Source: Oceanococcus sp041624435
GTDB lineage: Bacteria > Pseudomonadota > Gammaproteobacteria > Nevskiales > Oceanococcaceae
NCBI GenBank assembly: GCA_041624435.1
Contig: JBFJVB010000002.1
Coordinates: 1-64,000 of the forward strand
Length of the DNA stretch: 64,000 bases
Reading direction: 5' to 3'
Shown piece after piece: positions 15,027 to 23,597 of the stretch. Every line of letters begins with the position of its first letter. Position 1 is the first letter of the stretch. The translations under genes and the position numbers were made by a program. The notes under the pieces were generated by a model, which did no database searches, was not told where the DNA came from, and was given only the letters and a program-made list of their open reading frames with translations.

Positions 15027-15983
15027 ATGAGCGATATCCAACATCATCGTCTGATCATCCTGGGCTCCGGCCCGGCGGGTTATACGGCCGCGGTGTATGC
15101 AGCACGCGCCAATCTGGAGCCTGTGCTGATCACCGGCCTGGAACAAGGCGGCCAACTCACCACGACCACGGACGTGGACAACTGGCCTGGCGATGTCGAA
15201 GGCTTGCAGGGACCAGACCTCATGATTCGCATGCAAAAGCATGCCGAACGCTTTGATACCAAAATTGTTTTTGACCACATCAACAAGACGAAACTGAGTC
15301 AAAAACCGTTCATTCTGCACGGCGATAACGCCACTTACAGTTGCGATGCGCTGATCATTTGCACCGGCGCCTCTGCCCAGTACCTGGGCCTGCCTTCTGA
15401 AGAGGCTTTCAAAGGCAAGGGCGTCTCAGCCTGCGCCACCTGCGATGGTTTCTTCTATCGCAACAAGCGCGTGGCGGTTGTGGGCGGCGGCAACACGGCC
15501 GTTGAAGAAGCGCTTTACCTGGCCAATATCGCCTCGCACGTCGATCTGATCCATCGCCGGGATCAGTTTCGCGCCGAGAAGATCCTGATCGACAAAATGA
15601 TGCAGCGGGTCGCTGATGGCAAGATCACCCTGCACCTGTTCAACGAACTGGATGAAGTCCTGGGTGACAACAGCGGCGTCACCGGCGCGCGGATCCGCAA
15701 CAAGCAAACGGACCAGACGCAGGAACTCGATGTGCATGGGGTTTTCATCGCCATTGGCCATACCCCCAATACCGCCATCTTCGCCGGCGAACTGGAAATG
15801 CATAACGGCTATCTGCAGGTTCAGGGCGGCACCGCGGGCGATGCGACGGCCACCTCAATCGCCGGGGTCTTTGCCGCCGGCGACGTCATGGATCATGTCT
15901 ACCGGCAGGCGATCACCTCCGCCGGCAGCGGCTGCATGGCCGCACTGGACGCGGAACGGTACCTGGATCAGCTCGCCAGCTGA
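15027..15983 (+). CDS. trxB: Thioredoxin reductase
   Basis: This 318-residue FAD enzyme passes electrons from NADPH to thioredoxin. It shows the FAD loop ILGSGPAGYTAAVYAARA, the redox-active CATCDG in VSACATCDGFFYR, the NADPH loop VVGGGNTAVEEALYL with HRRDQFRAEK, and the C-terminal FAD motif GVFAAGDVMDHVYRQAITSAGSG. Length is standard for the low-molecular-weight bacterial type. It is downstream of ahpC and probably co-transcribed, forming a peroxide-defence unit. Confidence 0.98.
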   Translation: MSDIQHHRLIILGSGPAGYTAAVYAARANLEPVLITGLEQGGQLTTTTDVDNWPGDVEGLQGPDLMIRMQKHAERFDTKIVFDHINKTKLSQKPFILHGDNATYSCDALIICTGASAQYLGLPSEEAFKGKGVSACATCDGFFYRNKRVAVVGGGNTAVEEALYLANIASHVDLIHRRDQFRAEKILIDKMMQRVADGKITLHLFNELDEVLGDNSGVTGARIRNKQTDQTQELDVHGVFIAIGHTPNTAIFAGELEMHNGYLQVQGGTAGDATATSIAGVFAAGDVMDHVYRQAITSAGSGCMAALDAERYLDQLAS

Positions 15984-16017
15984 TCCAGGCGGTCTGCCGC
16001 GTGACCACGGCGGGTCG

Positions 16018-17157
16018 TCAATCCAGGGCATCGCGCGCGATGATCTCTTTCATGATTTCCGAGGTGCCCGCCAGGATGCGATGGATACGTTCGTCCTGGT
16101 ACATGCGGCAGATGGGGTATTCGTCCATATAGCCTGCCCCGCCGTGCAACTGCACGCCTAAGTCCACCATGCGGCCATTGAGTTCGCTGGTAATCAACTT
16201 CGCCCGCGCCGCATCCACCGGGGTCAGCTGCCCCTGGTTATGGGCCTCGACCAGCTTGTCCACATAGACCTGCGCCATATCGATTTGTGCATCTTCCTCG
16301 GCCATCTTGAAGCGAGTGTTCTGGAATTTCGACAGGGGCTTGCCGAAGGCCTTGCGTTCCTTGACGAAATCGCGCGTCACCGCAAACGCGTGGCGTGCTC
16401 CGGCCAGGTTGCCGACCGCGGCAATCAAGCGTTCTTCCGCCAAACCCTGCATCAGATGATAGAAACCGGCATGCGGCTGGCCGAGTAAATTGCTCTTGGG
16501 CACCTTCACATCATGAAAAAACAGTTCCGCAGTGTCCTGTGACTTCATCCCCATTTTTTTCAGGTTGCGCCCGCGTTCAAACCCTTCCATCCCCCGCTCC
16601 ACGATCAGCAGGCTGACCGCGTGAGGCTGATCCGGCTTGGTCCGCGCCGCCACGATGAACACATCGCCGTTGATGCCATTGGAGATATAGGTTTTCGAGC
16701 CATTGAGCAGCCAGTACTCGCCGTGATCTTCCGCACGCGTCTTGATTCCGGCCAGATCGGTTCCGGCATCGGGCTCGGTCATCGCGATACCCAGAATCTT
16801 CTGCCCGCTGATGAAATCCGGCAAAAAGCGCTGCTTCTGCTCTGCGGAGCCGAAATGTTCGAAGTACGGCCCGACCAGTCGGCTATGCAGGGTCATGAAG
16901 AAGCCGGCGTCACCGTGCACGGCATTTTCTTCGATCAGAATCTGTTCATAACGAAAATCTTTCAGCCCCAGGCCACCGTAGGCCTCGTCTGCCCACATGC
17001 ACAGATAGCCCATCTCACCGGCCCGCAGATAGGCCGCCCGATCAACGATCCCGGCCTCGCGCCAGGTTTCGCGGTGGGGGCCGATTTCCTTTTGAAAGAA
17101 TTGCCGGGCGGAATCGCGAAACAATTCCAGTTCACTCTCAAGCTGGGGTCGCTTCAC
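16018..17157 (-). CDS. Acyl-CoA dehydrogenase, long-chain (LCAD-like) class
   Basis: This 379-residue flavoenzyme of fatty-acid beta-oxidation shows the FAD/substrate segment GIAMTEPDAGTDLAGIKT, YISNGINGDVFIVAART, the helix RKAFGKPLSKFQNTRFKMAE and the C-terminal signature LHGGAGYMDEYPICRMYQD. The C-terminal position that holds the catalytic Glu in medium-chain enzymes is Ala here (ILAGTSEIM). The Glu in GLAEERLIAA of helix G probably acts as base, as in LCAD and isovaleryl-CoA dehydrogenases. It is monocistronic and convergent with trxB. Two inverted repeats lie directly upstream. Confidence 0.93.
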   Translation of the reverse strand: MKRPQLESELELFRDSARQFFQKEIGPHRETWREAGIVDRAAYLRAGEMGYLCMWADEAYGGLGLKDFRYEQILIEENAVHGDAGFFMTLHSRLVGPYFEHFGSAEQKQRFLPDFISGQKILGIAMTEPDAGTDLAGIKTRAEDHGEYWLLNGSKTYISNGINGDVFIVAARTKPDQPHAVSLLIVERGMEGFERGRNLKKMGMKSQDTAELFFHDVKVPKSNLLGQPHAGFYHLMQGLAEERLIAAVGNLAGARHAFAVTRDFVKERKAFGKPLSKFQNTRFKMAEEDAQIDMAQVYVDKLVEAHNQGQLTPVDAARAKLITSELNGRMVDLGVQLHGGAGYMDEYPICRMYQDERIHRILAGTSEIMKEIIARDALD

Positions 17158-17172
17158 GGCCCACTCCTGTAG

Positions 17173-17219
17173 TAATTAGAGTTACCCATAAAAGTATGGT
17201 TCGAATATGACTCTAATTA
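17173..17219. promoter_or_regulatory. 10-bp inverted repeat upstream of the acyl-CoA dehydrogenase gene
   Basis: TAATTAGAGT (17173-17182) and ACTCTAATTA (17210-17219) are perfect inverted copies 27 bp apart, starting 15 bp upstream of the dehydrogenase ATG. The AT-rich interval could contain the promoter. They may be operators for a repressor dimer or dimer pair. The regulator is unknown. Confidence 0.5.
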
Positions 17220-17228
17220 ATATATCAC

Positions 17229-17260
17229 CGCAAAAAGGTAATTATTCTTACCCTTTTGCG
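17229..17260. promoter_or_regulatory. Second inverted repeat in the same intergenic region
   Basis: CGCAAAAAGGTAA, loop TTATTC, TTACCCTTTTGCG pair with a single mismatch over 13 bp. It lies 29 bp downstream of the start-proximal side of the GGDEF gene's end (17289). It could act as a bidirectional hairpin ending the GGDEF transcript or as an operator. No long T-run follows on the minus strand, so terminator function is uncertain. Confidence 0.45.
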
Positions 17261-17288
17261 AGGAATCGGCTGACTTTGTGAACGTTTC

Positions 17289-18239
17289 TCAGTGCCGAAT
17301 CAAGGATGAATCCGTCTGACCGGACAGGCGCGGAGGCACCATCGAGGGATCGACCACACGCACCCCGCCACCGCCACTGCGGGCCGCCCGCATGGCCGCA
17401 TCGGCAGCAGTGACCAGCGCCTCCACGCAGTCCCCATCACCTGGCCAGCGCGCCACACCGATACTGGCCAGGCATTGCACTTCCTGGGTATAGATGCTCA
17501 GCGGTCGATCCACGACCGCAAGTATCCGTTGCGCCGCCTGGGTCACGCTGGCCTCGGTGGTGGACTGATTGAGCAAAACCGCAAACTGATTGCCGTCGAT
17601 ACGATACAGCGTGTCCTCTTCGCGCAGCACGTGCTTGATGCGCTGGGCCAGAACCTTCAAGGCGGTATCGCCGGCTTGCTGCCCCAGGCTGTCATTGATC
17701 TTGCGAAACGAGTCAAGACCGATCAGGCCAATCGCCAATTGCTGATTCTGGCTCAGTGCCTCCTCGGTAGCCTCGGCCAGATCACCGTAGAAGCTCGAGC
17801 GATTGCGACACCGGGTTAAACCGTCGTGACTTTGCAGAAACTCGTTGCGCGCATGCAGATCCCGATTCCGGCGCTGCAAGGCGGCGTTTTCCAGAACGTA
17901 GTGGACGACCCGCGCGGTCAATTCCGGCCAGAATTGCTCATAGGCCAGGTACTCTGCCGCACCCAAGCGAATCGCCTGTAACCGGGTTTCGGCAGCCTGG
18001 CCGCCCCCCGCCAGAATCACCGGCCGATGCCGCTGCGCCTGAGTTTGCAGAAATTCATGCGCCAGGCCTGCGTCCTCCTCGGCGTAAATGATCAGATCAA
18101 TTGATTCCTGAGGCCGCTGATCCGAAAGAATTTCGTCCGCCGAATGTTGACGGATTCGAGCTCCGCTCAGAGCCGCCTGACACTGCCGTGCCAGAATCTC
18201 GCCAATAATCGTATCTGCCGCGACGATAACTATGTCCAC
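17289..18239 (-). CDS. Receiver-like plus degenerate GGDEF protein
   Basis: This is a 316-residue protein. Residues 1-115 form a receiver-like alpha/beta domain without a clear phospho-acceptor pattern (VIVAADTIIGEILARQ, LIIYAEEDA). Residues 135-290 form a GGDEF fold with HDGLTRCRNRSSFYGDL and DSFRKINDSLGQQAGD. The signature at 215-219 is DGNQF in place of GGDEF, so the metal and catalytic residues are lost. It is therefore probably not a diguanylate cyclase; it may bind GTP or act through protein contacts. No EAL domain, membrane helix or nearby c-di-GMP gene is seen. It is monocistronic. Confidence 0.85.
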   Translation of the reverse strand: MDIVIVAADTIIGEILARQCQAALSGARIRQHSADEILSDQRPQESIDLIIYAEEDAGLAHEFLQTQAQRHRPVILAGGGQAAETRLQAIRLGAAEYLAYEQFWPELTARVVHYVLENAALQRRNRDLHARNEFLQSHDGLTRCRNRSSFYGDLAEATEEALSQNQQLAIGLIGLDSFRKINDSLGQQAGDTALKVLAQRIKHVLREEDTLYRIDGNQFAVLLNQSTTEASVTQAAQRILAVVDRPLSIYTQEVQCLASIGVARWPGDGDCVEALVTAADAAMRAARSGGGGVRVVDPSMVPPRLSGQTDSSLIRH

Positions 18240-18374
18240 ATCCTGCTCCCAGGCCGCTGATTCAACATGCCAAGCTACTGGTCGAGACGTGAGTAATTGG
18301 TGAAAATGGAACTATGTGACGGCATCCATCGTCAATGGGATACCGTTTAAGAAACCTCCTCAGGGATGAATATC

Positions 18375-18728
18375 ATGTACCGATTGTTATCGCTTTGCCC
18401 CCTTGTGTTGCTCCTGGCAGCTTGCGCCCACCAGCCCGGCTCCCAGGTGGCCGATTCCAAGCGCAGCGAGCGCGACCTGAACGATGAGCGCTATCAGTCC
18501 AGACAGCAGCAGGATGAAGAAGCGCGCTGCCAGGCCATCAGCCCCAGCGCTGGCACCACGAGTTCTGGCCAGCCCATGGCCGTCACCGATTGCGATGTCA
18601 TGGCCGCCGACAGAGCCGCCAAGCAACAGACTCAACGCCTGAACGAAGCCACACCGACGGACCCCAGCCGGGGCTTTGACAGTTTCGAGATGCCGCAACT
18701 GCCGGCCTCGCAGCGATTGGGCCTGTAG
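18375..18728 (+). CDS. Small lipoprotein of unknown function
   Basis: The protein starts MYRLLSLCPLVLLLAAC, a type II signal peptide with lipobox LAAC; the mature protein is about 100 residues. It is hydrophilic and rich in Gln, Arg, Asp and Glu (SERDLNDERYQSRQQQDEEA) with two more Cys (EEARCQAIS, VTDCDVM) that could form a disulfide. I choose ATG 18375 because AGGG lies nine bases upstream; an in-frame ATG at 18366 lies too close to it. The family is not recognised. It is convergent with the TPR/barrel gene, whose stop lies three bases away. Confidence 0.75.
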   Translation: MYRLLSLCPLVLLLAACAHQPGSQVADSKRSERDLNDERYQSRQQQDEEARCQAISPSAGTTSSGQPMAVTDCDVMAADRAAKQQTQRLNEATPTDPSRGFDSFEMPQLPASQRLGL

Positions 18729-18731
18729 GGC

Positions 18732-20009
18732 TCAGAGTTTGCCAATGAGATTGAGCACGACGCGAAAGTGCTCGTAAGTTCGGGCGGAATCTGCGCTGCG
18801 ATTGTGCTCGTAGATGAATTCCGTCCGGCTTTTCCAAGTCGTGTCCAGCCGGGTCTCCAGACGCAGCAGCGCCCGCAAGCGGCGCTCGGGCGCTCGACTG
18901 CCTGCTGAGTAATCGGAACGCCGCCACTGCAAGCCAGGACCCAGCTCCCATTGACCCAGTGCAGGGCTGCGCCAATAGACTTCAATGCCATGGCGTAGCG
19001 GGGATTTGTTCGGCACGCGCCGGTCATTGTGCTGGACGCTTACCCGCATCAGGCCGACACCGCTGCCGAGGCGCCGCAGGACCGAAGCCTTGAGGTCCAG
19101 CAAGAGTCCCTCGACTTCCGCCGCGGCGGCGGCTTGCGAATTGAGCCACTCGGCCTTGATCCCGTAACGAAACCAGCCCCCACGCCAGAGGGCCCCATAA
19201 TCCAGCTCAAGCCCCAGTCGCAGCTGATACGGTTGCGCGTCCAGCCATTCATGATTCAGCAGCCCGTGGGCGACGAAATTGCGCCCACCCACCAGGTCTG
19301 TCCCCCAATTCAGTCGACCTCCCACCGAATCGACATTGGCCGCTTTCACGGTATCGTAACCCAGGGTATAGACAGAGACTTCCCCCAACCACTCGCCGTC
19401 GTACCAGGGCATTTTCTCGAAACCAACGCGAGCGGCTGCTTCGTAATAGATATCCGGTATGTCGGTAGGCAGACTCGTCACCTGATCGACCAGCCCGACA
19501 ACACCAGAATCGAACCCGCCGGCGAGCAGAAAGCCGCTGTGCAGACGGCCGCGTCGCGCGGCGGTCAAGCGAGAGCGCGCCTGCCTGGCCAGTTCCGCCA
19601 CGCGGACTTCATCGCCGTGCATGGCTTTGGCATACCAGCGCCGGGCTGTGGACCGGTCCCCCCTGCGCTCGGCACACCGGGCCAGATTGTAATGGGCAAT
19701 CTGACTCGACTCGGGAAACTCAGCGGCCCGGGCAAAGTATTTTTCGGCCTGGACATAGTCGCCCAGTCGGTAATTGACCACGCCCAGGTTGTAGTAAAGC
19801 TTGGCGGAGTCAAGCCCCTGACTCAGCGCATCAAGGAACAGGGCCCGAGCCTGCACCAACTGATTGTCGCGAAAGGCGGCAATGCCCGCGCGCAGAGCAT
19901 CCTGACCAGGATTCGCCTGCGCCGCAGGCGCATAACTCATCGCACCGAATACCAGCGGCATCAGCAAGAGGAAACTGAAGTGAGGAATCAACCAGGAGTG
20001 CCGCGGCAT
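18732..20009 (-). CDS. TPR plus beta-barrel outer-membrane protein, Slam-like architecture
   Basis: This 425-residue protein has an N-terminal signal peptide (FLLLMPLVFGAMSYAPAAQA). Residues 35-140 contain TPR repeats (LYYNLGVVNYRLGDYVQAEK; AHYNLARCAERRGDRSTARRW). The rest alternates hydrophobic and polar residues with many aromatics, as in outer-membrane barrel strands (WLGEVSVYTLGYDTV, LRLGLELDYGALW, WFRYGIKAEWL), ending in HFRVVLNLIGKL. TPR followed by a barrel is the layout of surface-lipoprotein assembly modulators (DUF560), but I cannot confirm family membership. It lies 151 bp downstream of the ECF sigma/anti-sigma genes on the same strand and may be a target or part of that operon. 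Confidence 0.65.
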   Translation of the reverse strand: MPRHSWLIPHFSFLLLMPLVFGAMSYAPAAQANPGQDALRAGIAAFRDNQLVQARALFLDALSQGLDSAKLYYNLGVVNYRLGDYVQAEKYFARAAEFPESSQIAHYNLARCAERRGDRSTARRWYAKAMHGDEVRVAELARQARSRLTAARRGRLHSGFLLAGGFDSGVVGLVDQVTSLPTDIPDIYYEAAARVGFEKMPWYDGEWLGEVSVYTLGYDTVKAANVDSVGGRLNWGTDLVGGRNFVAHGLLNHEWLDAQPYQLRLGLELDYGALWRGGWFRYGIKAEWLNSQAAAAAEVEGLLLDLKASVLRRLGSGVGLMRVSVQHNDRRVPNKSPLRHGIEVYWRSPALGQWELGPGLQWRRSDYSAGSRAPERRLRALLRLETRLDTTWKSRTEFIYEHNRSADSARTYEHFRVVLNLIGKL

Positions 20010-20160
20010 CTGCCCAGTTTAATCGCAAGCCGGGGCCGAGTGCGCAATCCGCAACATTTCCCGGTGCGGATGCGGTGGTTTGAAACGCTCAGACGAAATC
20101 AGACACCCGGACATTTCGGATCGCAGGCGCCGTGCGACGCCCGATGACCTGACCCTATCC

Positions 20161-20499
20161 CTAGAGCGAGGGCAGCACCACGCTCATCGAATCACCACCC
20201 AATGGCAAGGTATCGGCGTCAATACGCGGCATATCGGCGCCGCGCTCCTGGTCCGTAGAATACAGACCATCATCGACCAGATGGTTGAGCTCGCTCAGAC
20301 TGGCAGCGTCCGACTCAAGCCGAGGTGGAGCGTCCGGGTGTCGACCCGACGCGGGCGCAAACGGCAATGCGATGCGGTTAACGATCACCTCATCGAACGA
20401 CTCTTCCGCGCCAACCACGTCCATGGTGATGTCAAATTCGTCGGCCCAAACCCAGGCCGGGGCCAGCAACAAGGACAATATCAGTAGTGTTCTCATCAT
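20161..20499 (-). CDS. Small secreted protein in an ECF sigma operon
   Basis: The protein begins with a signal peptide (RTLLILSLLLAPAWVWA, probable cleavage before DEFDITMDV). The mature part is about 92 residues, acidic, with many Asp and Glu and no Cys, and ends SMSVVLPSL. I do not recognise the family. It starts 10 bp after the anti-sigma stop, so it is co-transcribed with sigma and anti-sigma. Its position suggests a periplasmic role in signalling to the anti-sigma factor or an operon product under its control. Confidence 0.75.
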   Translation of the reverse strand: MMRTLLILSLLLAPAWVWADEFDITMDVVGAEESFDEVIVNRIALPFAPASGRHPDAPPRLESDAASLSELNHLVDDGLYSTDQERGADMPRIDADTLPLGGDSMSVVLPSL

Positions 20500-20508
20500 G
20501 CTAAATCC

Positions 20509-21153
20509 TCACCCCTGCGCAGGCACACGCAAAGGAATACGCAGAGATTTTGTCGCGGCGCCAAATCGAACCGTCGCTACCAACTCCCCCCCCTCCGGCA
20601 CGACGCCGACCAGGGGCAGGCTCAATACATTCATGCCGGCGCGCAATTGTCCCGTCCAGGCAAACTCGCGCAGTTCGGGCTGATCACGCAACGCCACGTT
20701 GTGGGGCAGAGAAACCGAAAATTCCACCTGCGAGAAGGCCTGCGGCGCATCGATCTTGAGCGCGACCATCTGGGCTGTCCCCATCGGCACTTCGACCATC
20801 GCCAGTTGATCTGGCAAATCCTGACTCCCACGTCCGAGCATGAACCCAACGCCGCAAACGAACAGCACGGAGGCGGCTATCGACAACCCCTGTTTCAGCC
20901 GCTGGACCGAACTGCGCCCCTGGGCTGCCGCGTCGGCCTCGCGTGCCGCACGCAGAGCGCGCGCCGCAAAGCCTTCCGGCATCGCTGCAACCGGCAGGCT
21001 GCGCAAGCAGCCTCGCAGGGCACGCTCACGCTCCAGGGCCTGCTCACAGGGCTTACATCTGGAAACATGCGCCTCCACCAAGCCCTGTGCTACCGGGCTA
21101 AGTTCATCGCCGACTAATTCGGCGAGCAATTCATGAATGTCTTGGCAGCGCAT
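20509..21153 (-). CDS. Membrane anti-sigma factor with ZAS (zf-HC2) domain
   Basis: This 214-residue protein begins MRCQDIHELLAELVGDEL, followed by the ZAS zinc signature HVSRCKPCEQAL (H-x3-C-x2-C) around residues 29-40. A single membrane helix (GLSIAASVLFVCGVGFMLG) lies near residue 95, and a periplasmic domain of about 100 residues follows (LKIDAPQAFSQVEFSVSLP and later strands). It would sequester the sigma factor encoded 15 bp upstream and release it on an envelope signal. The gene order sigma, anti-sigma, secreted protein is typical of ECF operons. Confidence 0.9.
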   Translation of the reverse strand: MRCQDIHELLAELVGDELSPVAQGLVEAHVSRCKPCEQALERERALRGCLRSLPVAAMPEGFAARALRAAREADAAAQGRSSVQRLKQGLSIAASVLFVCGVGFMLGRGSQDLPDQLAMVEVPMGTAQMVALKIDAPQAFSQVEFSVSLPHNVALRDQPELREFAWTGQLRAGMNVLSLPLVGVVPEGGELVATVRFGAATKSLRIPLRVPAQG

Positions 21154-21168
21154 CTCGATTGATTCCCT

Positions 21169-21756
21169 TTATCGCACACTGACACGCCTGTCGGCGTCAA
21201 AAGGTTCCACTTCCTGTGGGTCAGACAAAAATTTTCGCAATTTCGCTCTGGCCCGATGCACCCGGGACTTCAGCGTGCCCAGAGGCACCTCCAGAATCTG
21301 CTCCAGTTCCACCAGAGTATAACCCTCGACATCATGCATCAGAATCAGGGTCCGATGATCGAGACTGAGCTTGTCCAGAGCGCACTGAACATCGGAAATC
21401 TCGGCTTTCAACTGCAGGTCATCCGCAGCGTCGAGTGCACCGCTGTCGCGATCGAGTTCCTGATCTTCGCCCAGATCGGACTCGTTGAGCGGTTCCAGCC
21501 GCTTACGCCGCCATTTGTCAATGAACATGCGGTACAGGACGCGGCAGGCCCAGGGTCGAATTTGTTCGATGGCCTCGAGTTCGGCGCGGCGAGGATACAG
21601 CTTGACCAGAACGTCCTGGACCAATTCCTCCGCTTCCAGTGGATTATTGGTCAAACGACACGCCAGCCGAAACATCGCATCGATATGCGGCGCGAGCCGC
21701 TTTTCGAAGTCGCTTTTCAGCGTGGCCTTGGCCCAGAAACTCAGTATTGCTGCCAT
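21169..21756 (-). CDS. ECF-type RNA polymerase sigma factor
   Basis: This 195-residue protein has sigma70 region 2 (DAMFRLACRLTNNPLEAEEL, then QDVLVKLY and WACRVLYRMFIDKWRR) and region 4 (ALDKLSLDHRTLILMHDVEG followed by YTLVELEQILEVPLGTLKSR and VHRARAKLR). Regions 1 and 3 are absent, as in ECF sigma factors. The start is ATG 21756 (MAAILSFWAK); a TTG 63 bp upstream is less likely. The anti-sigma gene starts 15 bp downstream. The trigger and regulon cannot be read from sequence, but the TPR/barrel gene downstream is a candidate target. Confidence 0.93.
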   Translation of the reverse strand: MAAILSFWAKATLKSDFEKRLAPHIDAMFRLACRLTNNPLEAEELVQDVLVKLYPRRAELEAIEQIRPWACRVLYRMFIDKWRRKRLEPLNESDLGEDQELDRDSGALDAADDLQLKAEISDVQCALDKLSLDHRTLILMHDVEGYTLVELEQILEVPLGTLKSRVHRARAKLRKFLSDPQEVEPFDADRRVSVR

Positions 21757-22027
21757 AAGTTCTTCAATGTGGCTGGCGCACGTCGCGATGTTGCTCGCAA
21801 AGCCCCCAGTGTGACTCAATTATCAGGCTGAAGGGGGCCCGTCTGCCTGTTTGGGCACGGTTTTGGTCCCAAAGTTCTCCCATGGCCTGGAAGTCTGGCA
21901 GGCGGATTGTGAAATCTAGGTCATGGTCCGTCGGTTCCTGGCCGAACGTCACTGCGCGCGCCAGACACACATCAGCCGACACCGGGCGAATCGCCCGGCG
22001 CCGGCCTGTGGCGCAGCGGAACTCGAG

Positions 22028-23362
22028 CTAGGCTGCGGCGCGAGCAGCCAAGGCGGTCTGAAGCGCGGCATCCTCCTGACGCAGGGTATCTTCTGAAAAG
22101 CGCACCAGGAAGGCGCAGAACGCCGCCATGGTCACGGCGCAGCCGAGGTAGAACAGTCCCTGCTGATAGCTCAGTGATTCGGCCTTGAACAGAAAGCCAG
22201 CAGCGACCGCACCGGCATTGCCCCCGGCGCCGACGATGCCCGCGACCGAGCCCAGGGCCTTGCGGTTCATGAACGGCACCAGACCAAAAGTGGCCCCTTC
22301 TGCCATCTGGGTGAACAGACTGAACAGAATCATGCTGCCCACCGCCAGGACCAGCACGTTCATCTGGGAAAACAGCACCAGCGCCAGGCCTTCACAGAAC
22401 AGCACGATAAACAGAAAACGTACCCGGCCCTGCAAACCCGAACGCTGGGCGAAACGGTCCGAAAAATACCCTCCCATGGTCCGGGCGAACAGATTCATCA
22501 GCCCGAACAAGCCGGCAATCATGCCCGCGGTTTTAAGATCCAGGGTGAACTTGTCGAAATAGTAGATTGCGGCGATGTTGTTGATGGTCAGTTCGACCCC
22601 GAAACAGGCGGCATAGACCACGAACAGGGCCCAGACCCGATAATCCTTGGCCGCAGCCAGAAAGGTGCTGCTGGCCGAATGCTCACGTTTGGCCTCGGGC
22701 AATTCGCCTCGCGCACGCAGATCCTGGTAGTTGCCCTCAGGTGCATCCTGGGTCAGGAACCAGTAACCCAGGCCGACCAGAAATAACACCACGCCCGGAA
22801 CCACCATGGCCAGTCGCCAGCCGAGTGATTCGCTGATCCCGAACATCATCATCGCGGCGAAGATCAACGGCATCACCATCTGCGTCACACCACCGCCCAG
22901 ATTGCCCCATCCTGCGGTTGTGGCGTTGGCCGTGCCCACGACATTGGGCGCAAACATCACCGAGGTATGGTACTGGGTGACCACAAAAGACGCGCCGATG
23001 GCGCCGATGGCCAGACGGAACAGCAGGAATGATTCGTAACTATCCGCAAAACCGATGCACATGACCGGTAAGGAACCCAGCAGCAGCAGCGCCGTATAGG
23101 TTTTGCGGGGGCCAAACTTGTCGCACAGGGGGCCGATCAGCAGTCGCACCAGTACGGTGATGGCGACAGAAGCAATGATGGTATTGCCGATTTGCGCCTT
23201 GGTGAGCAGCAAATCCTCGCGCACGACCGCCATCAAGGGCGCAATCCCGAACCAGCCAAAGAAACACATAAAAAAGGCCAGCCAGGTCATGTGGAAGGCG
23301 CGCATCTGGACCGATTTGAAATCAAACAATCTGATGCGGGTGGCTTTGTTGGCAACGTCCAT
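22028..23362 (-). CDS. narK: NarK-type nitrate/nitrite transporter (MFS)
   Basis: This 444-residue major-facilitator protein has about 12 hydrophobic helices. The nitrate/nitrite-porter signatures are present: MRAFHMTWLAFFMCFFGWFG in helix 1, TANATTAGWGNLGGGVTQ in helix 5 and the matching GSVAGIVGAGGNAGAVAAGF in helix 11. ASVAITVLVRLLIGPLCDKF supplies the substrate Arg of helix 2 and the family loop. It moves nitrate or nitrite across the inner membrane. The start is ATG 23362 with upstream GGAGA. No nitrate reductase gene is in the window, so its use in assimilation or respiration is unknown. Confidence 0.93.
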   Translation of the reverse strand: MDVANKATRIRLFDFKSVQMRAFHMTWLAFFMCFFGWFGIAPLMAVVREDLLLTKAQIGNTIIASVAITVLVRLLIGPLCDKFGPRKTYTALLLLGSLPVMCIGFADSYESFLLFRLAIGAIGASFVVTQYHTSVMFAPNVVGTANATTAGWGNLGGGVTQMVMPLIFAAMMMFGISESLGWRLAMVVPGVVLFLVGLGYWFLTQDAPEGNYQDLRARGELPEAKREHSASSTFLAAAKDYRVWALFVVYAACFGVELTINNIAAIYYFDKFTLDLKTAGMIAGLFGLMNLFARTMGGYFSDRFAQRSGLQGRVRFLFIVLFCEGLALVLFSQMNVLVLAVGSMILFSLFTQMAEGATFGLVPFMNRKALGSVAGIVGAGGNAGAVAAGFLFKAESLSYQQGLFYLGCAVTMAAFCAFLVRFSEDTLRQEDAALQTALAARAAA

Positions 23363-23597
23363 ACCGATTCTCCGGATACTTGGGTGAAATTGGAAACAAT
23401 CCACGCAATGAGCCTGAGGCCAGGCACGCCGCGCGTTTCACGACCAAAAAGCAATCCGTATGCCAACTTTTAAAGTGTTTTAAATCAGTGTCTTAGGTTT
23501 TTACACACCCTTCAATCGCCCACTTGCAGCGCTTTCATATTGCACCGCACCAGAACTGGGCGGGCGCCGCCAGCGGCCGCCCGCCCCATCCCGGAAC

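Noticed and set aside
21982..21998. GC-rich hairpin after narK (CCGGGCG / CGCCCGG)
   Set aside because: No T-run follows on either strand, so I do not call it a terminator.
23363..23597. Possible FNR or NarL box upstream of narK
   Set aside because: No TTGAT-N4-ATCAA or clear NarL heptamer pair was found by eye; AT-rich stretches alone are not enough.
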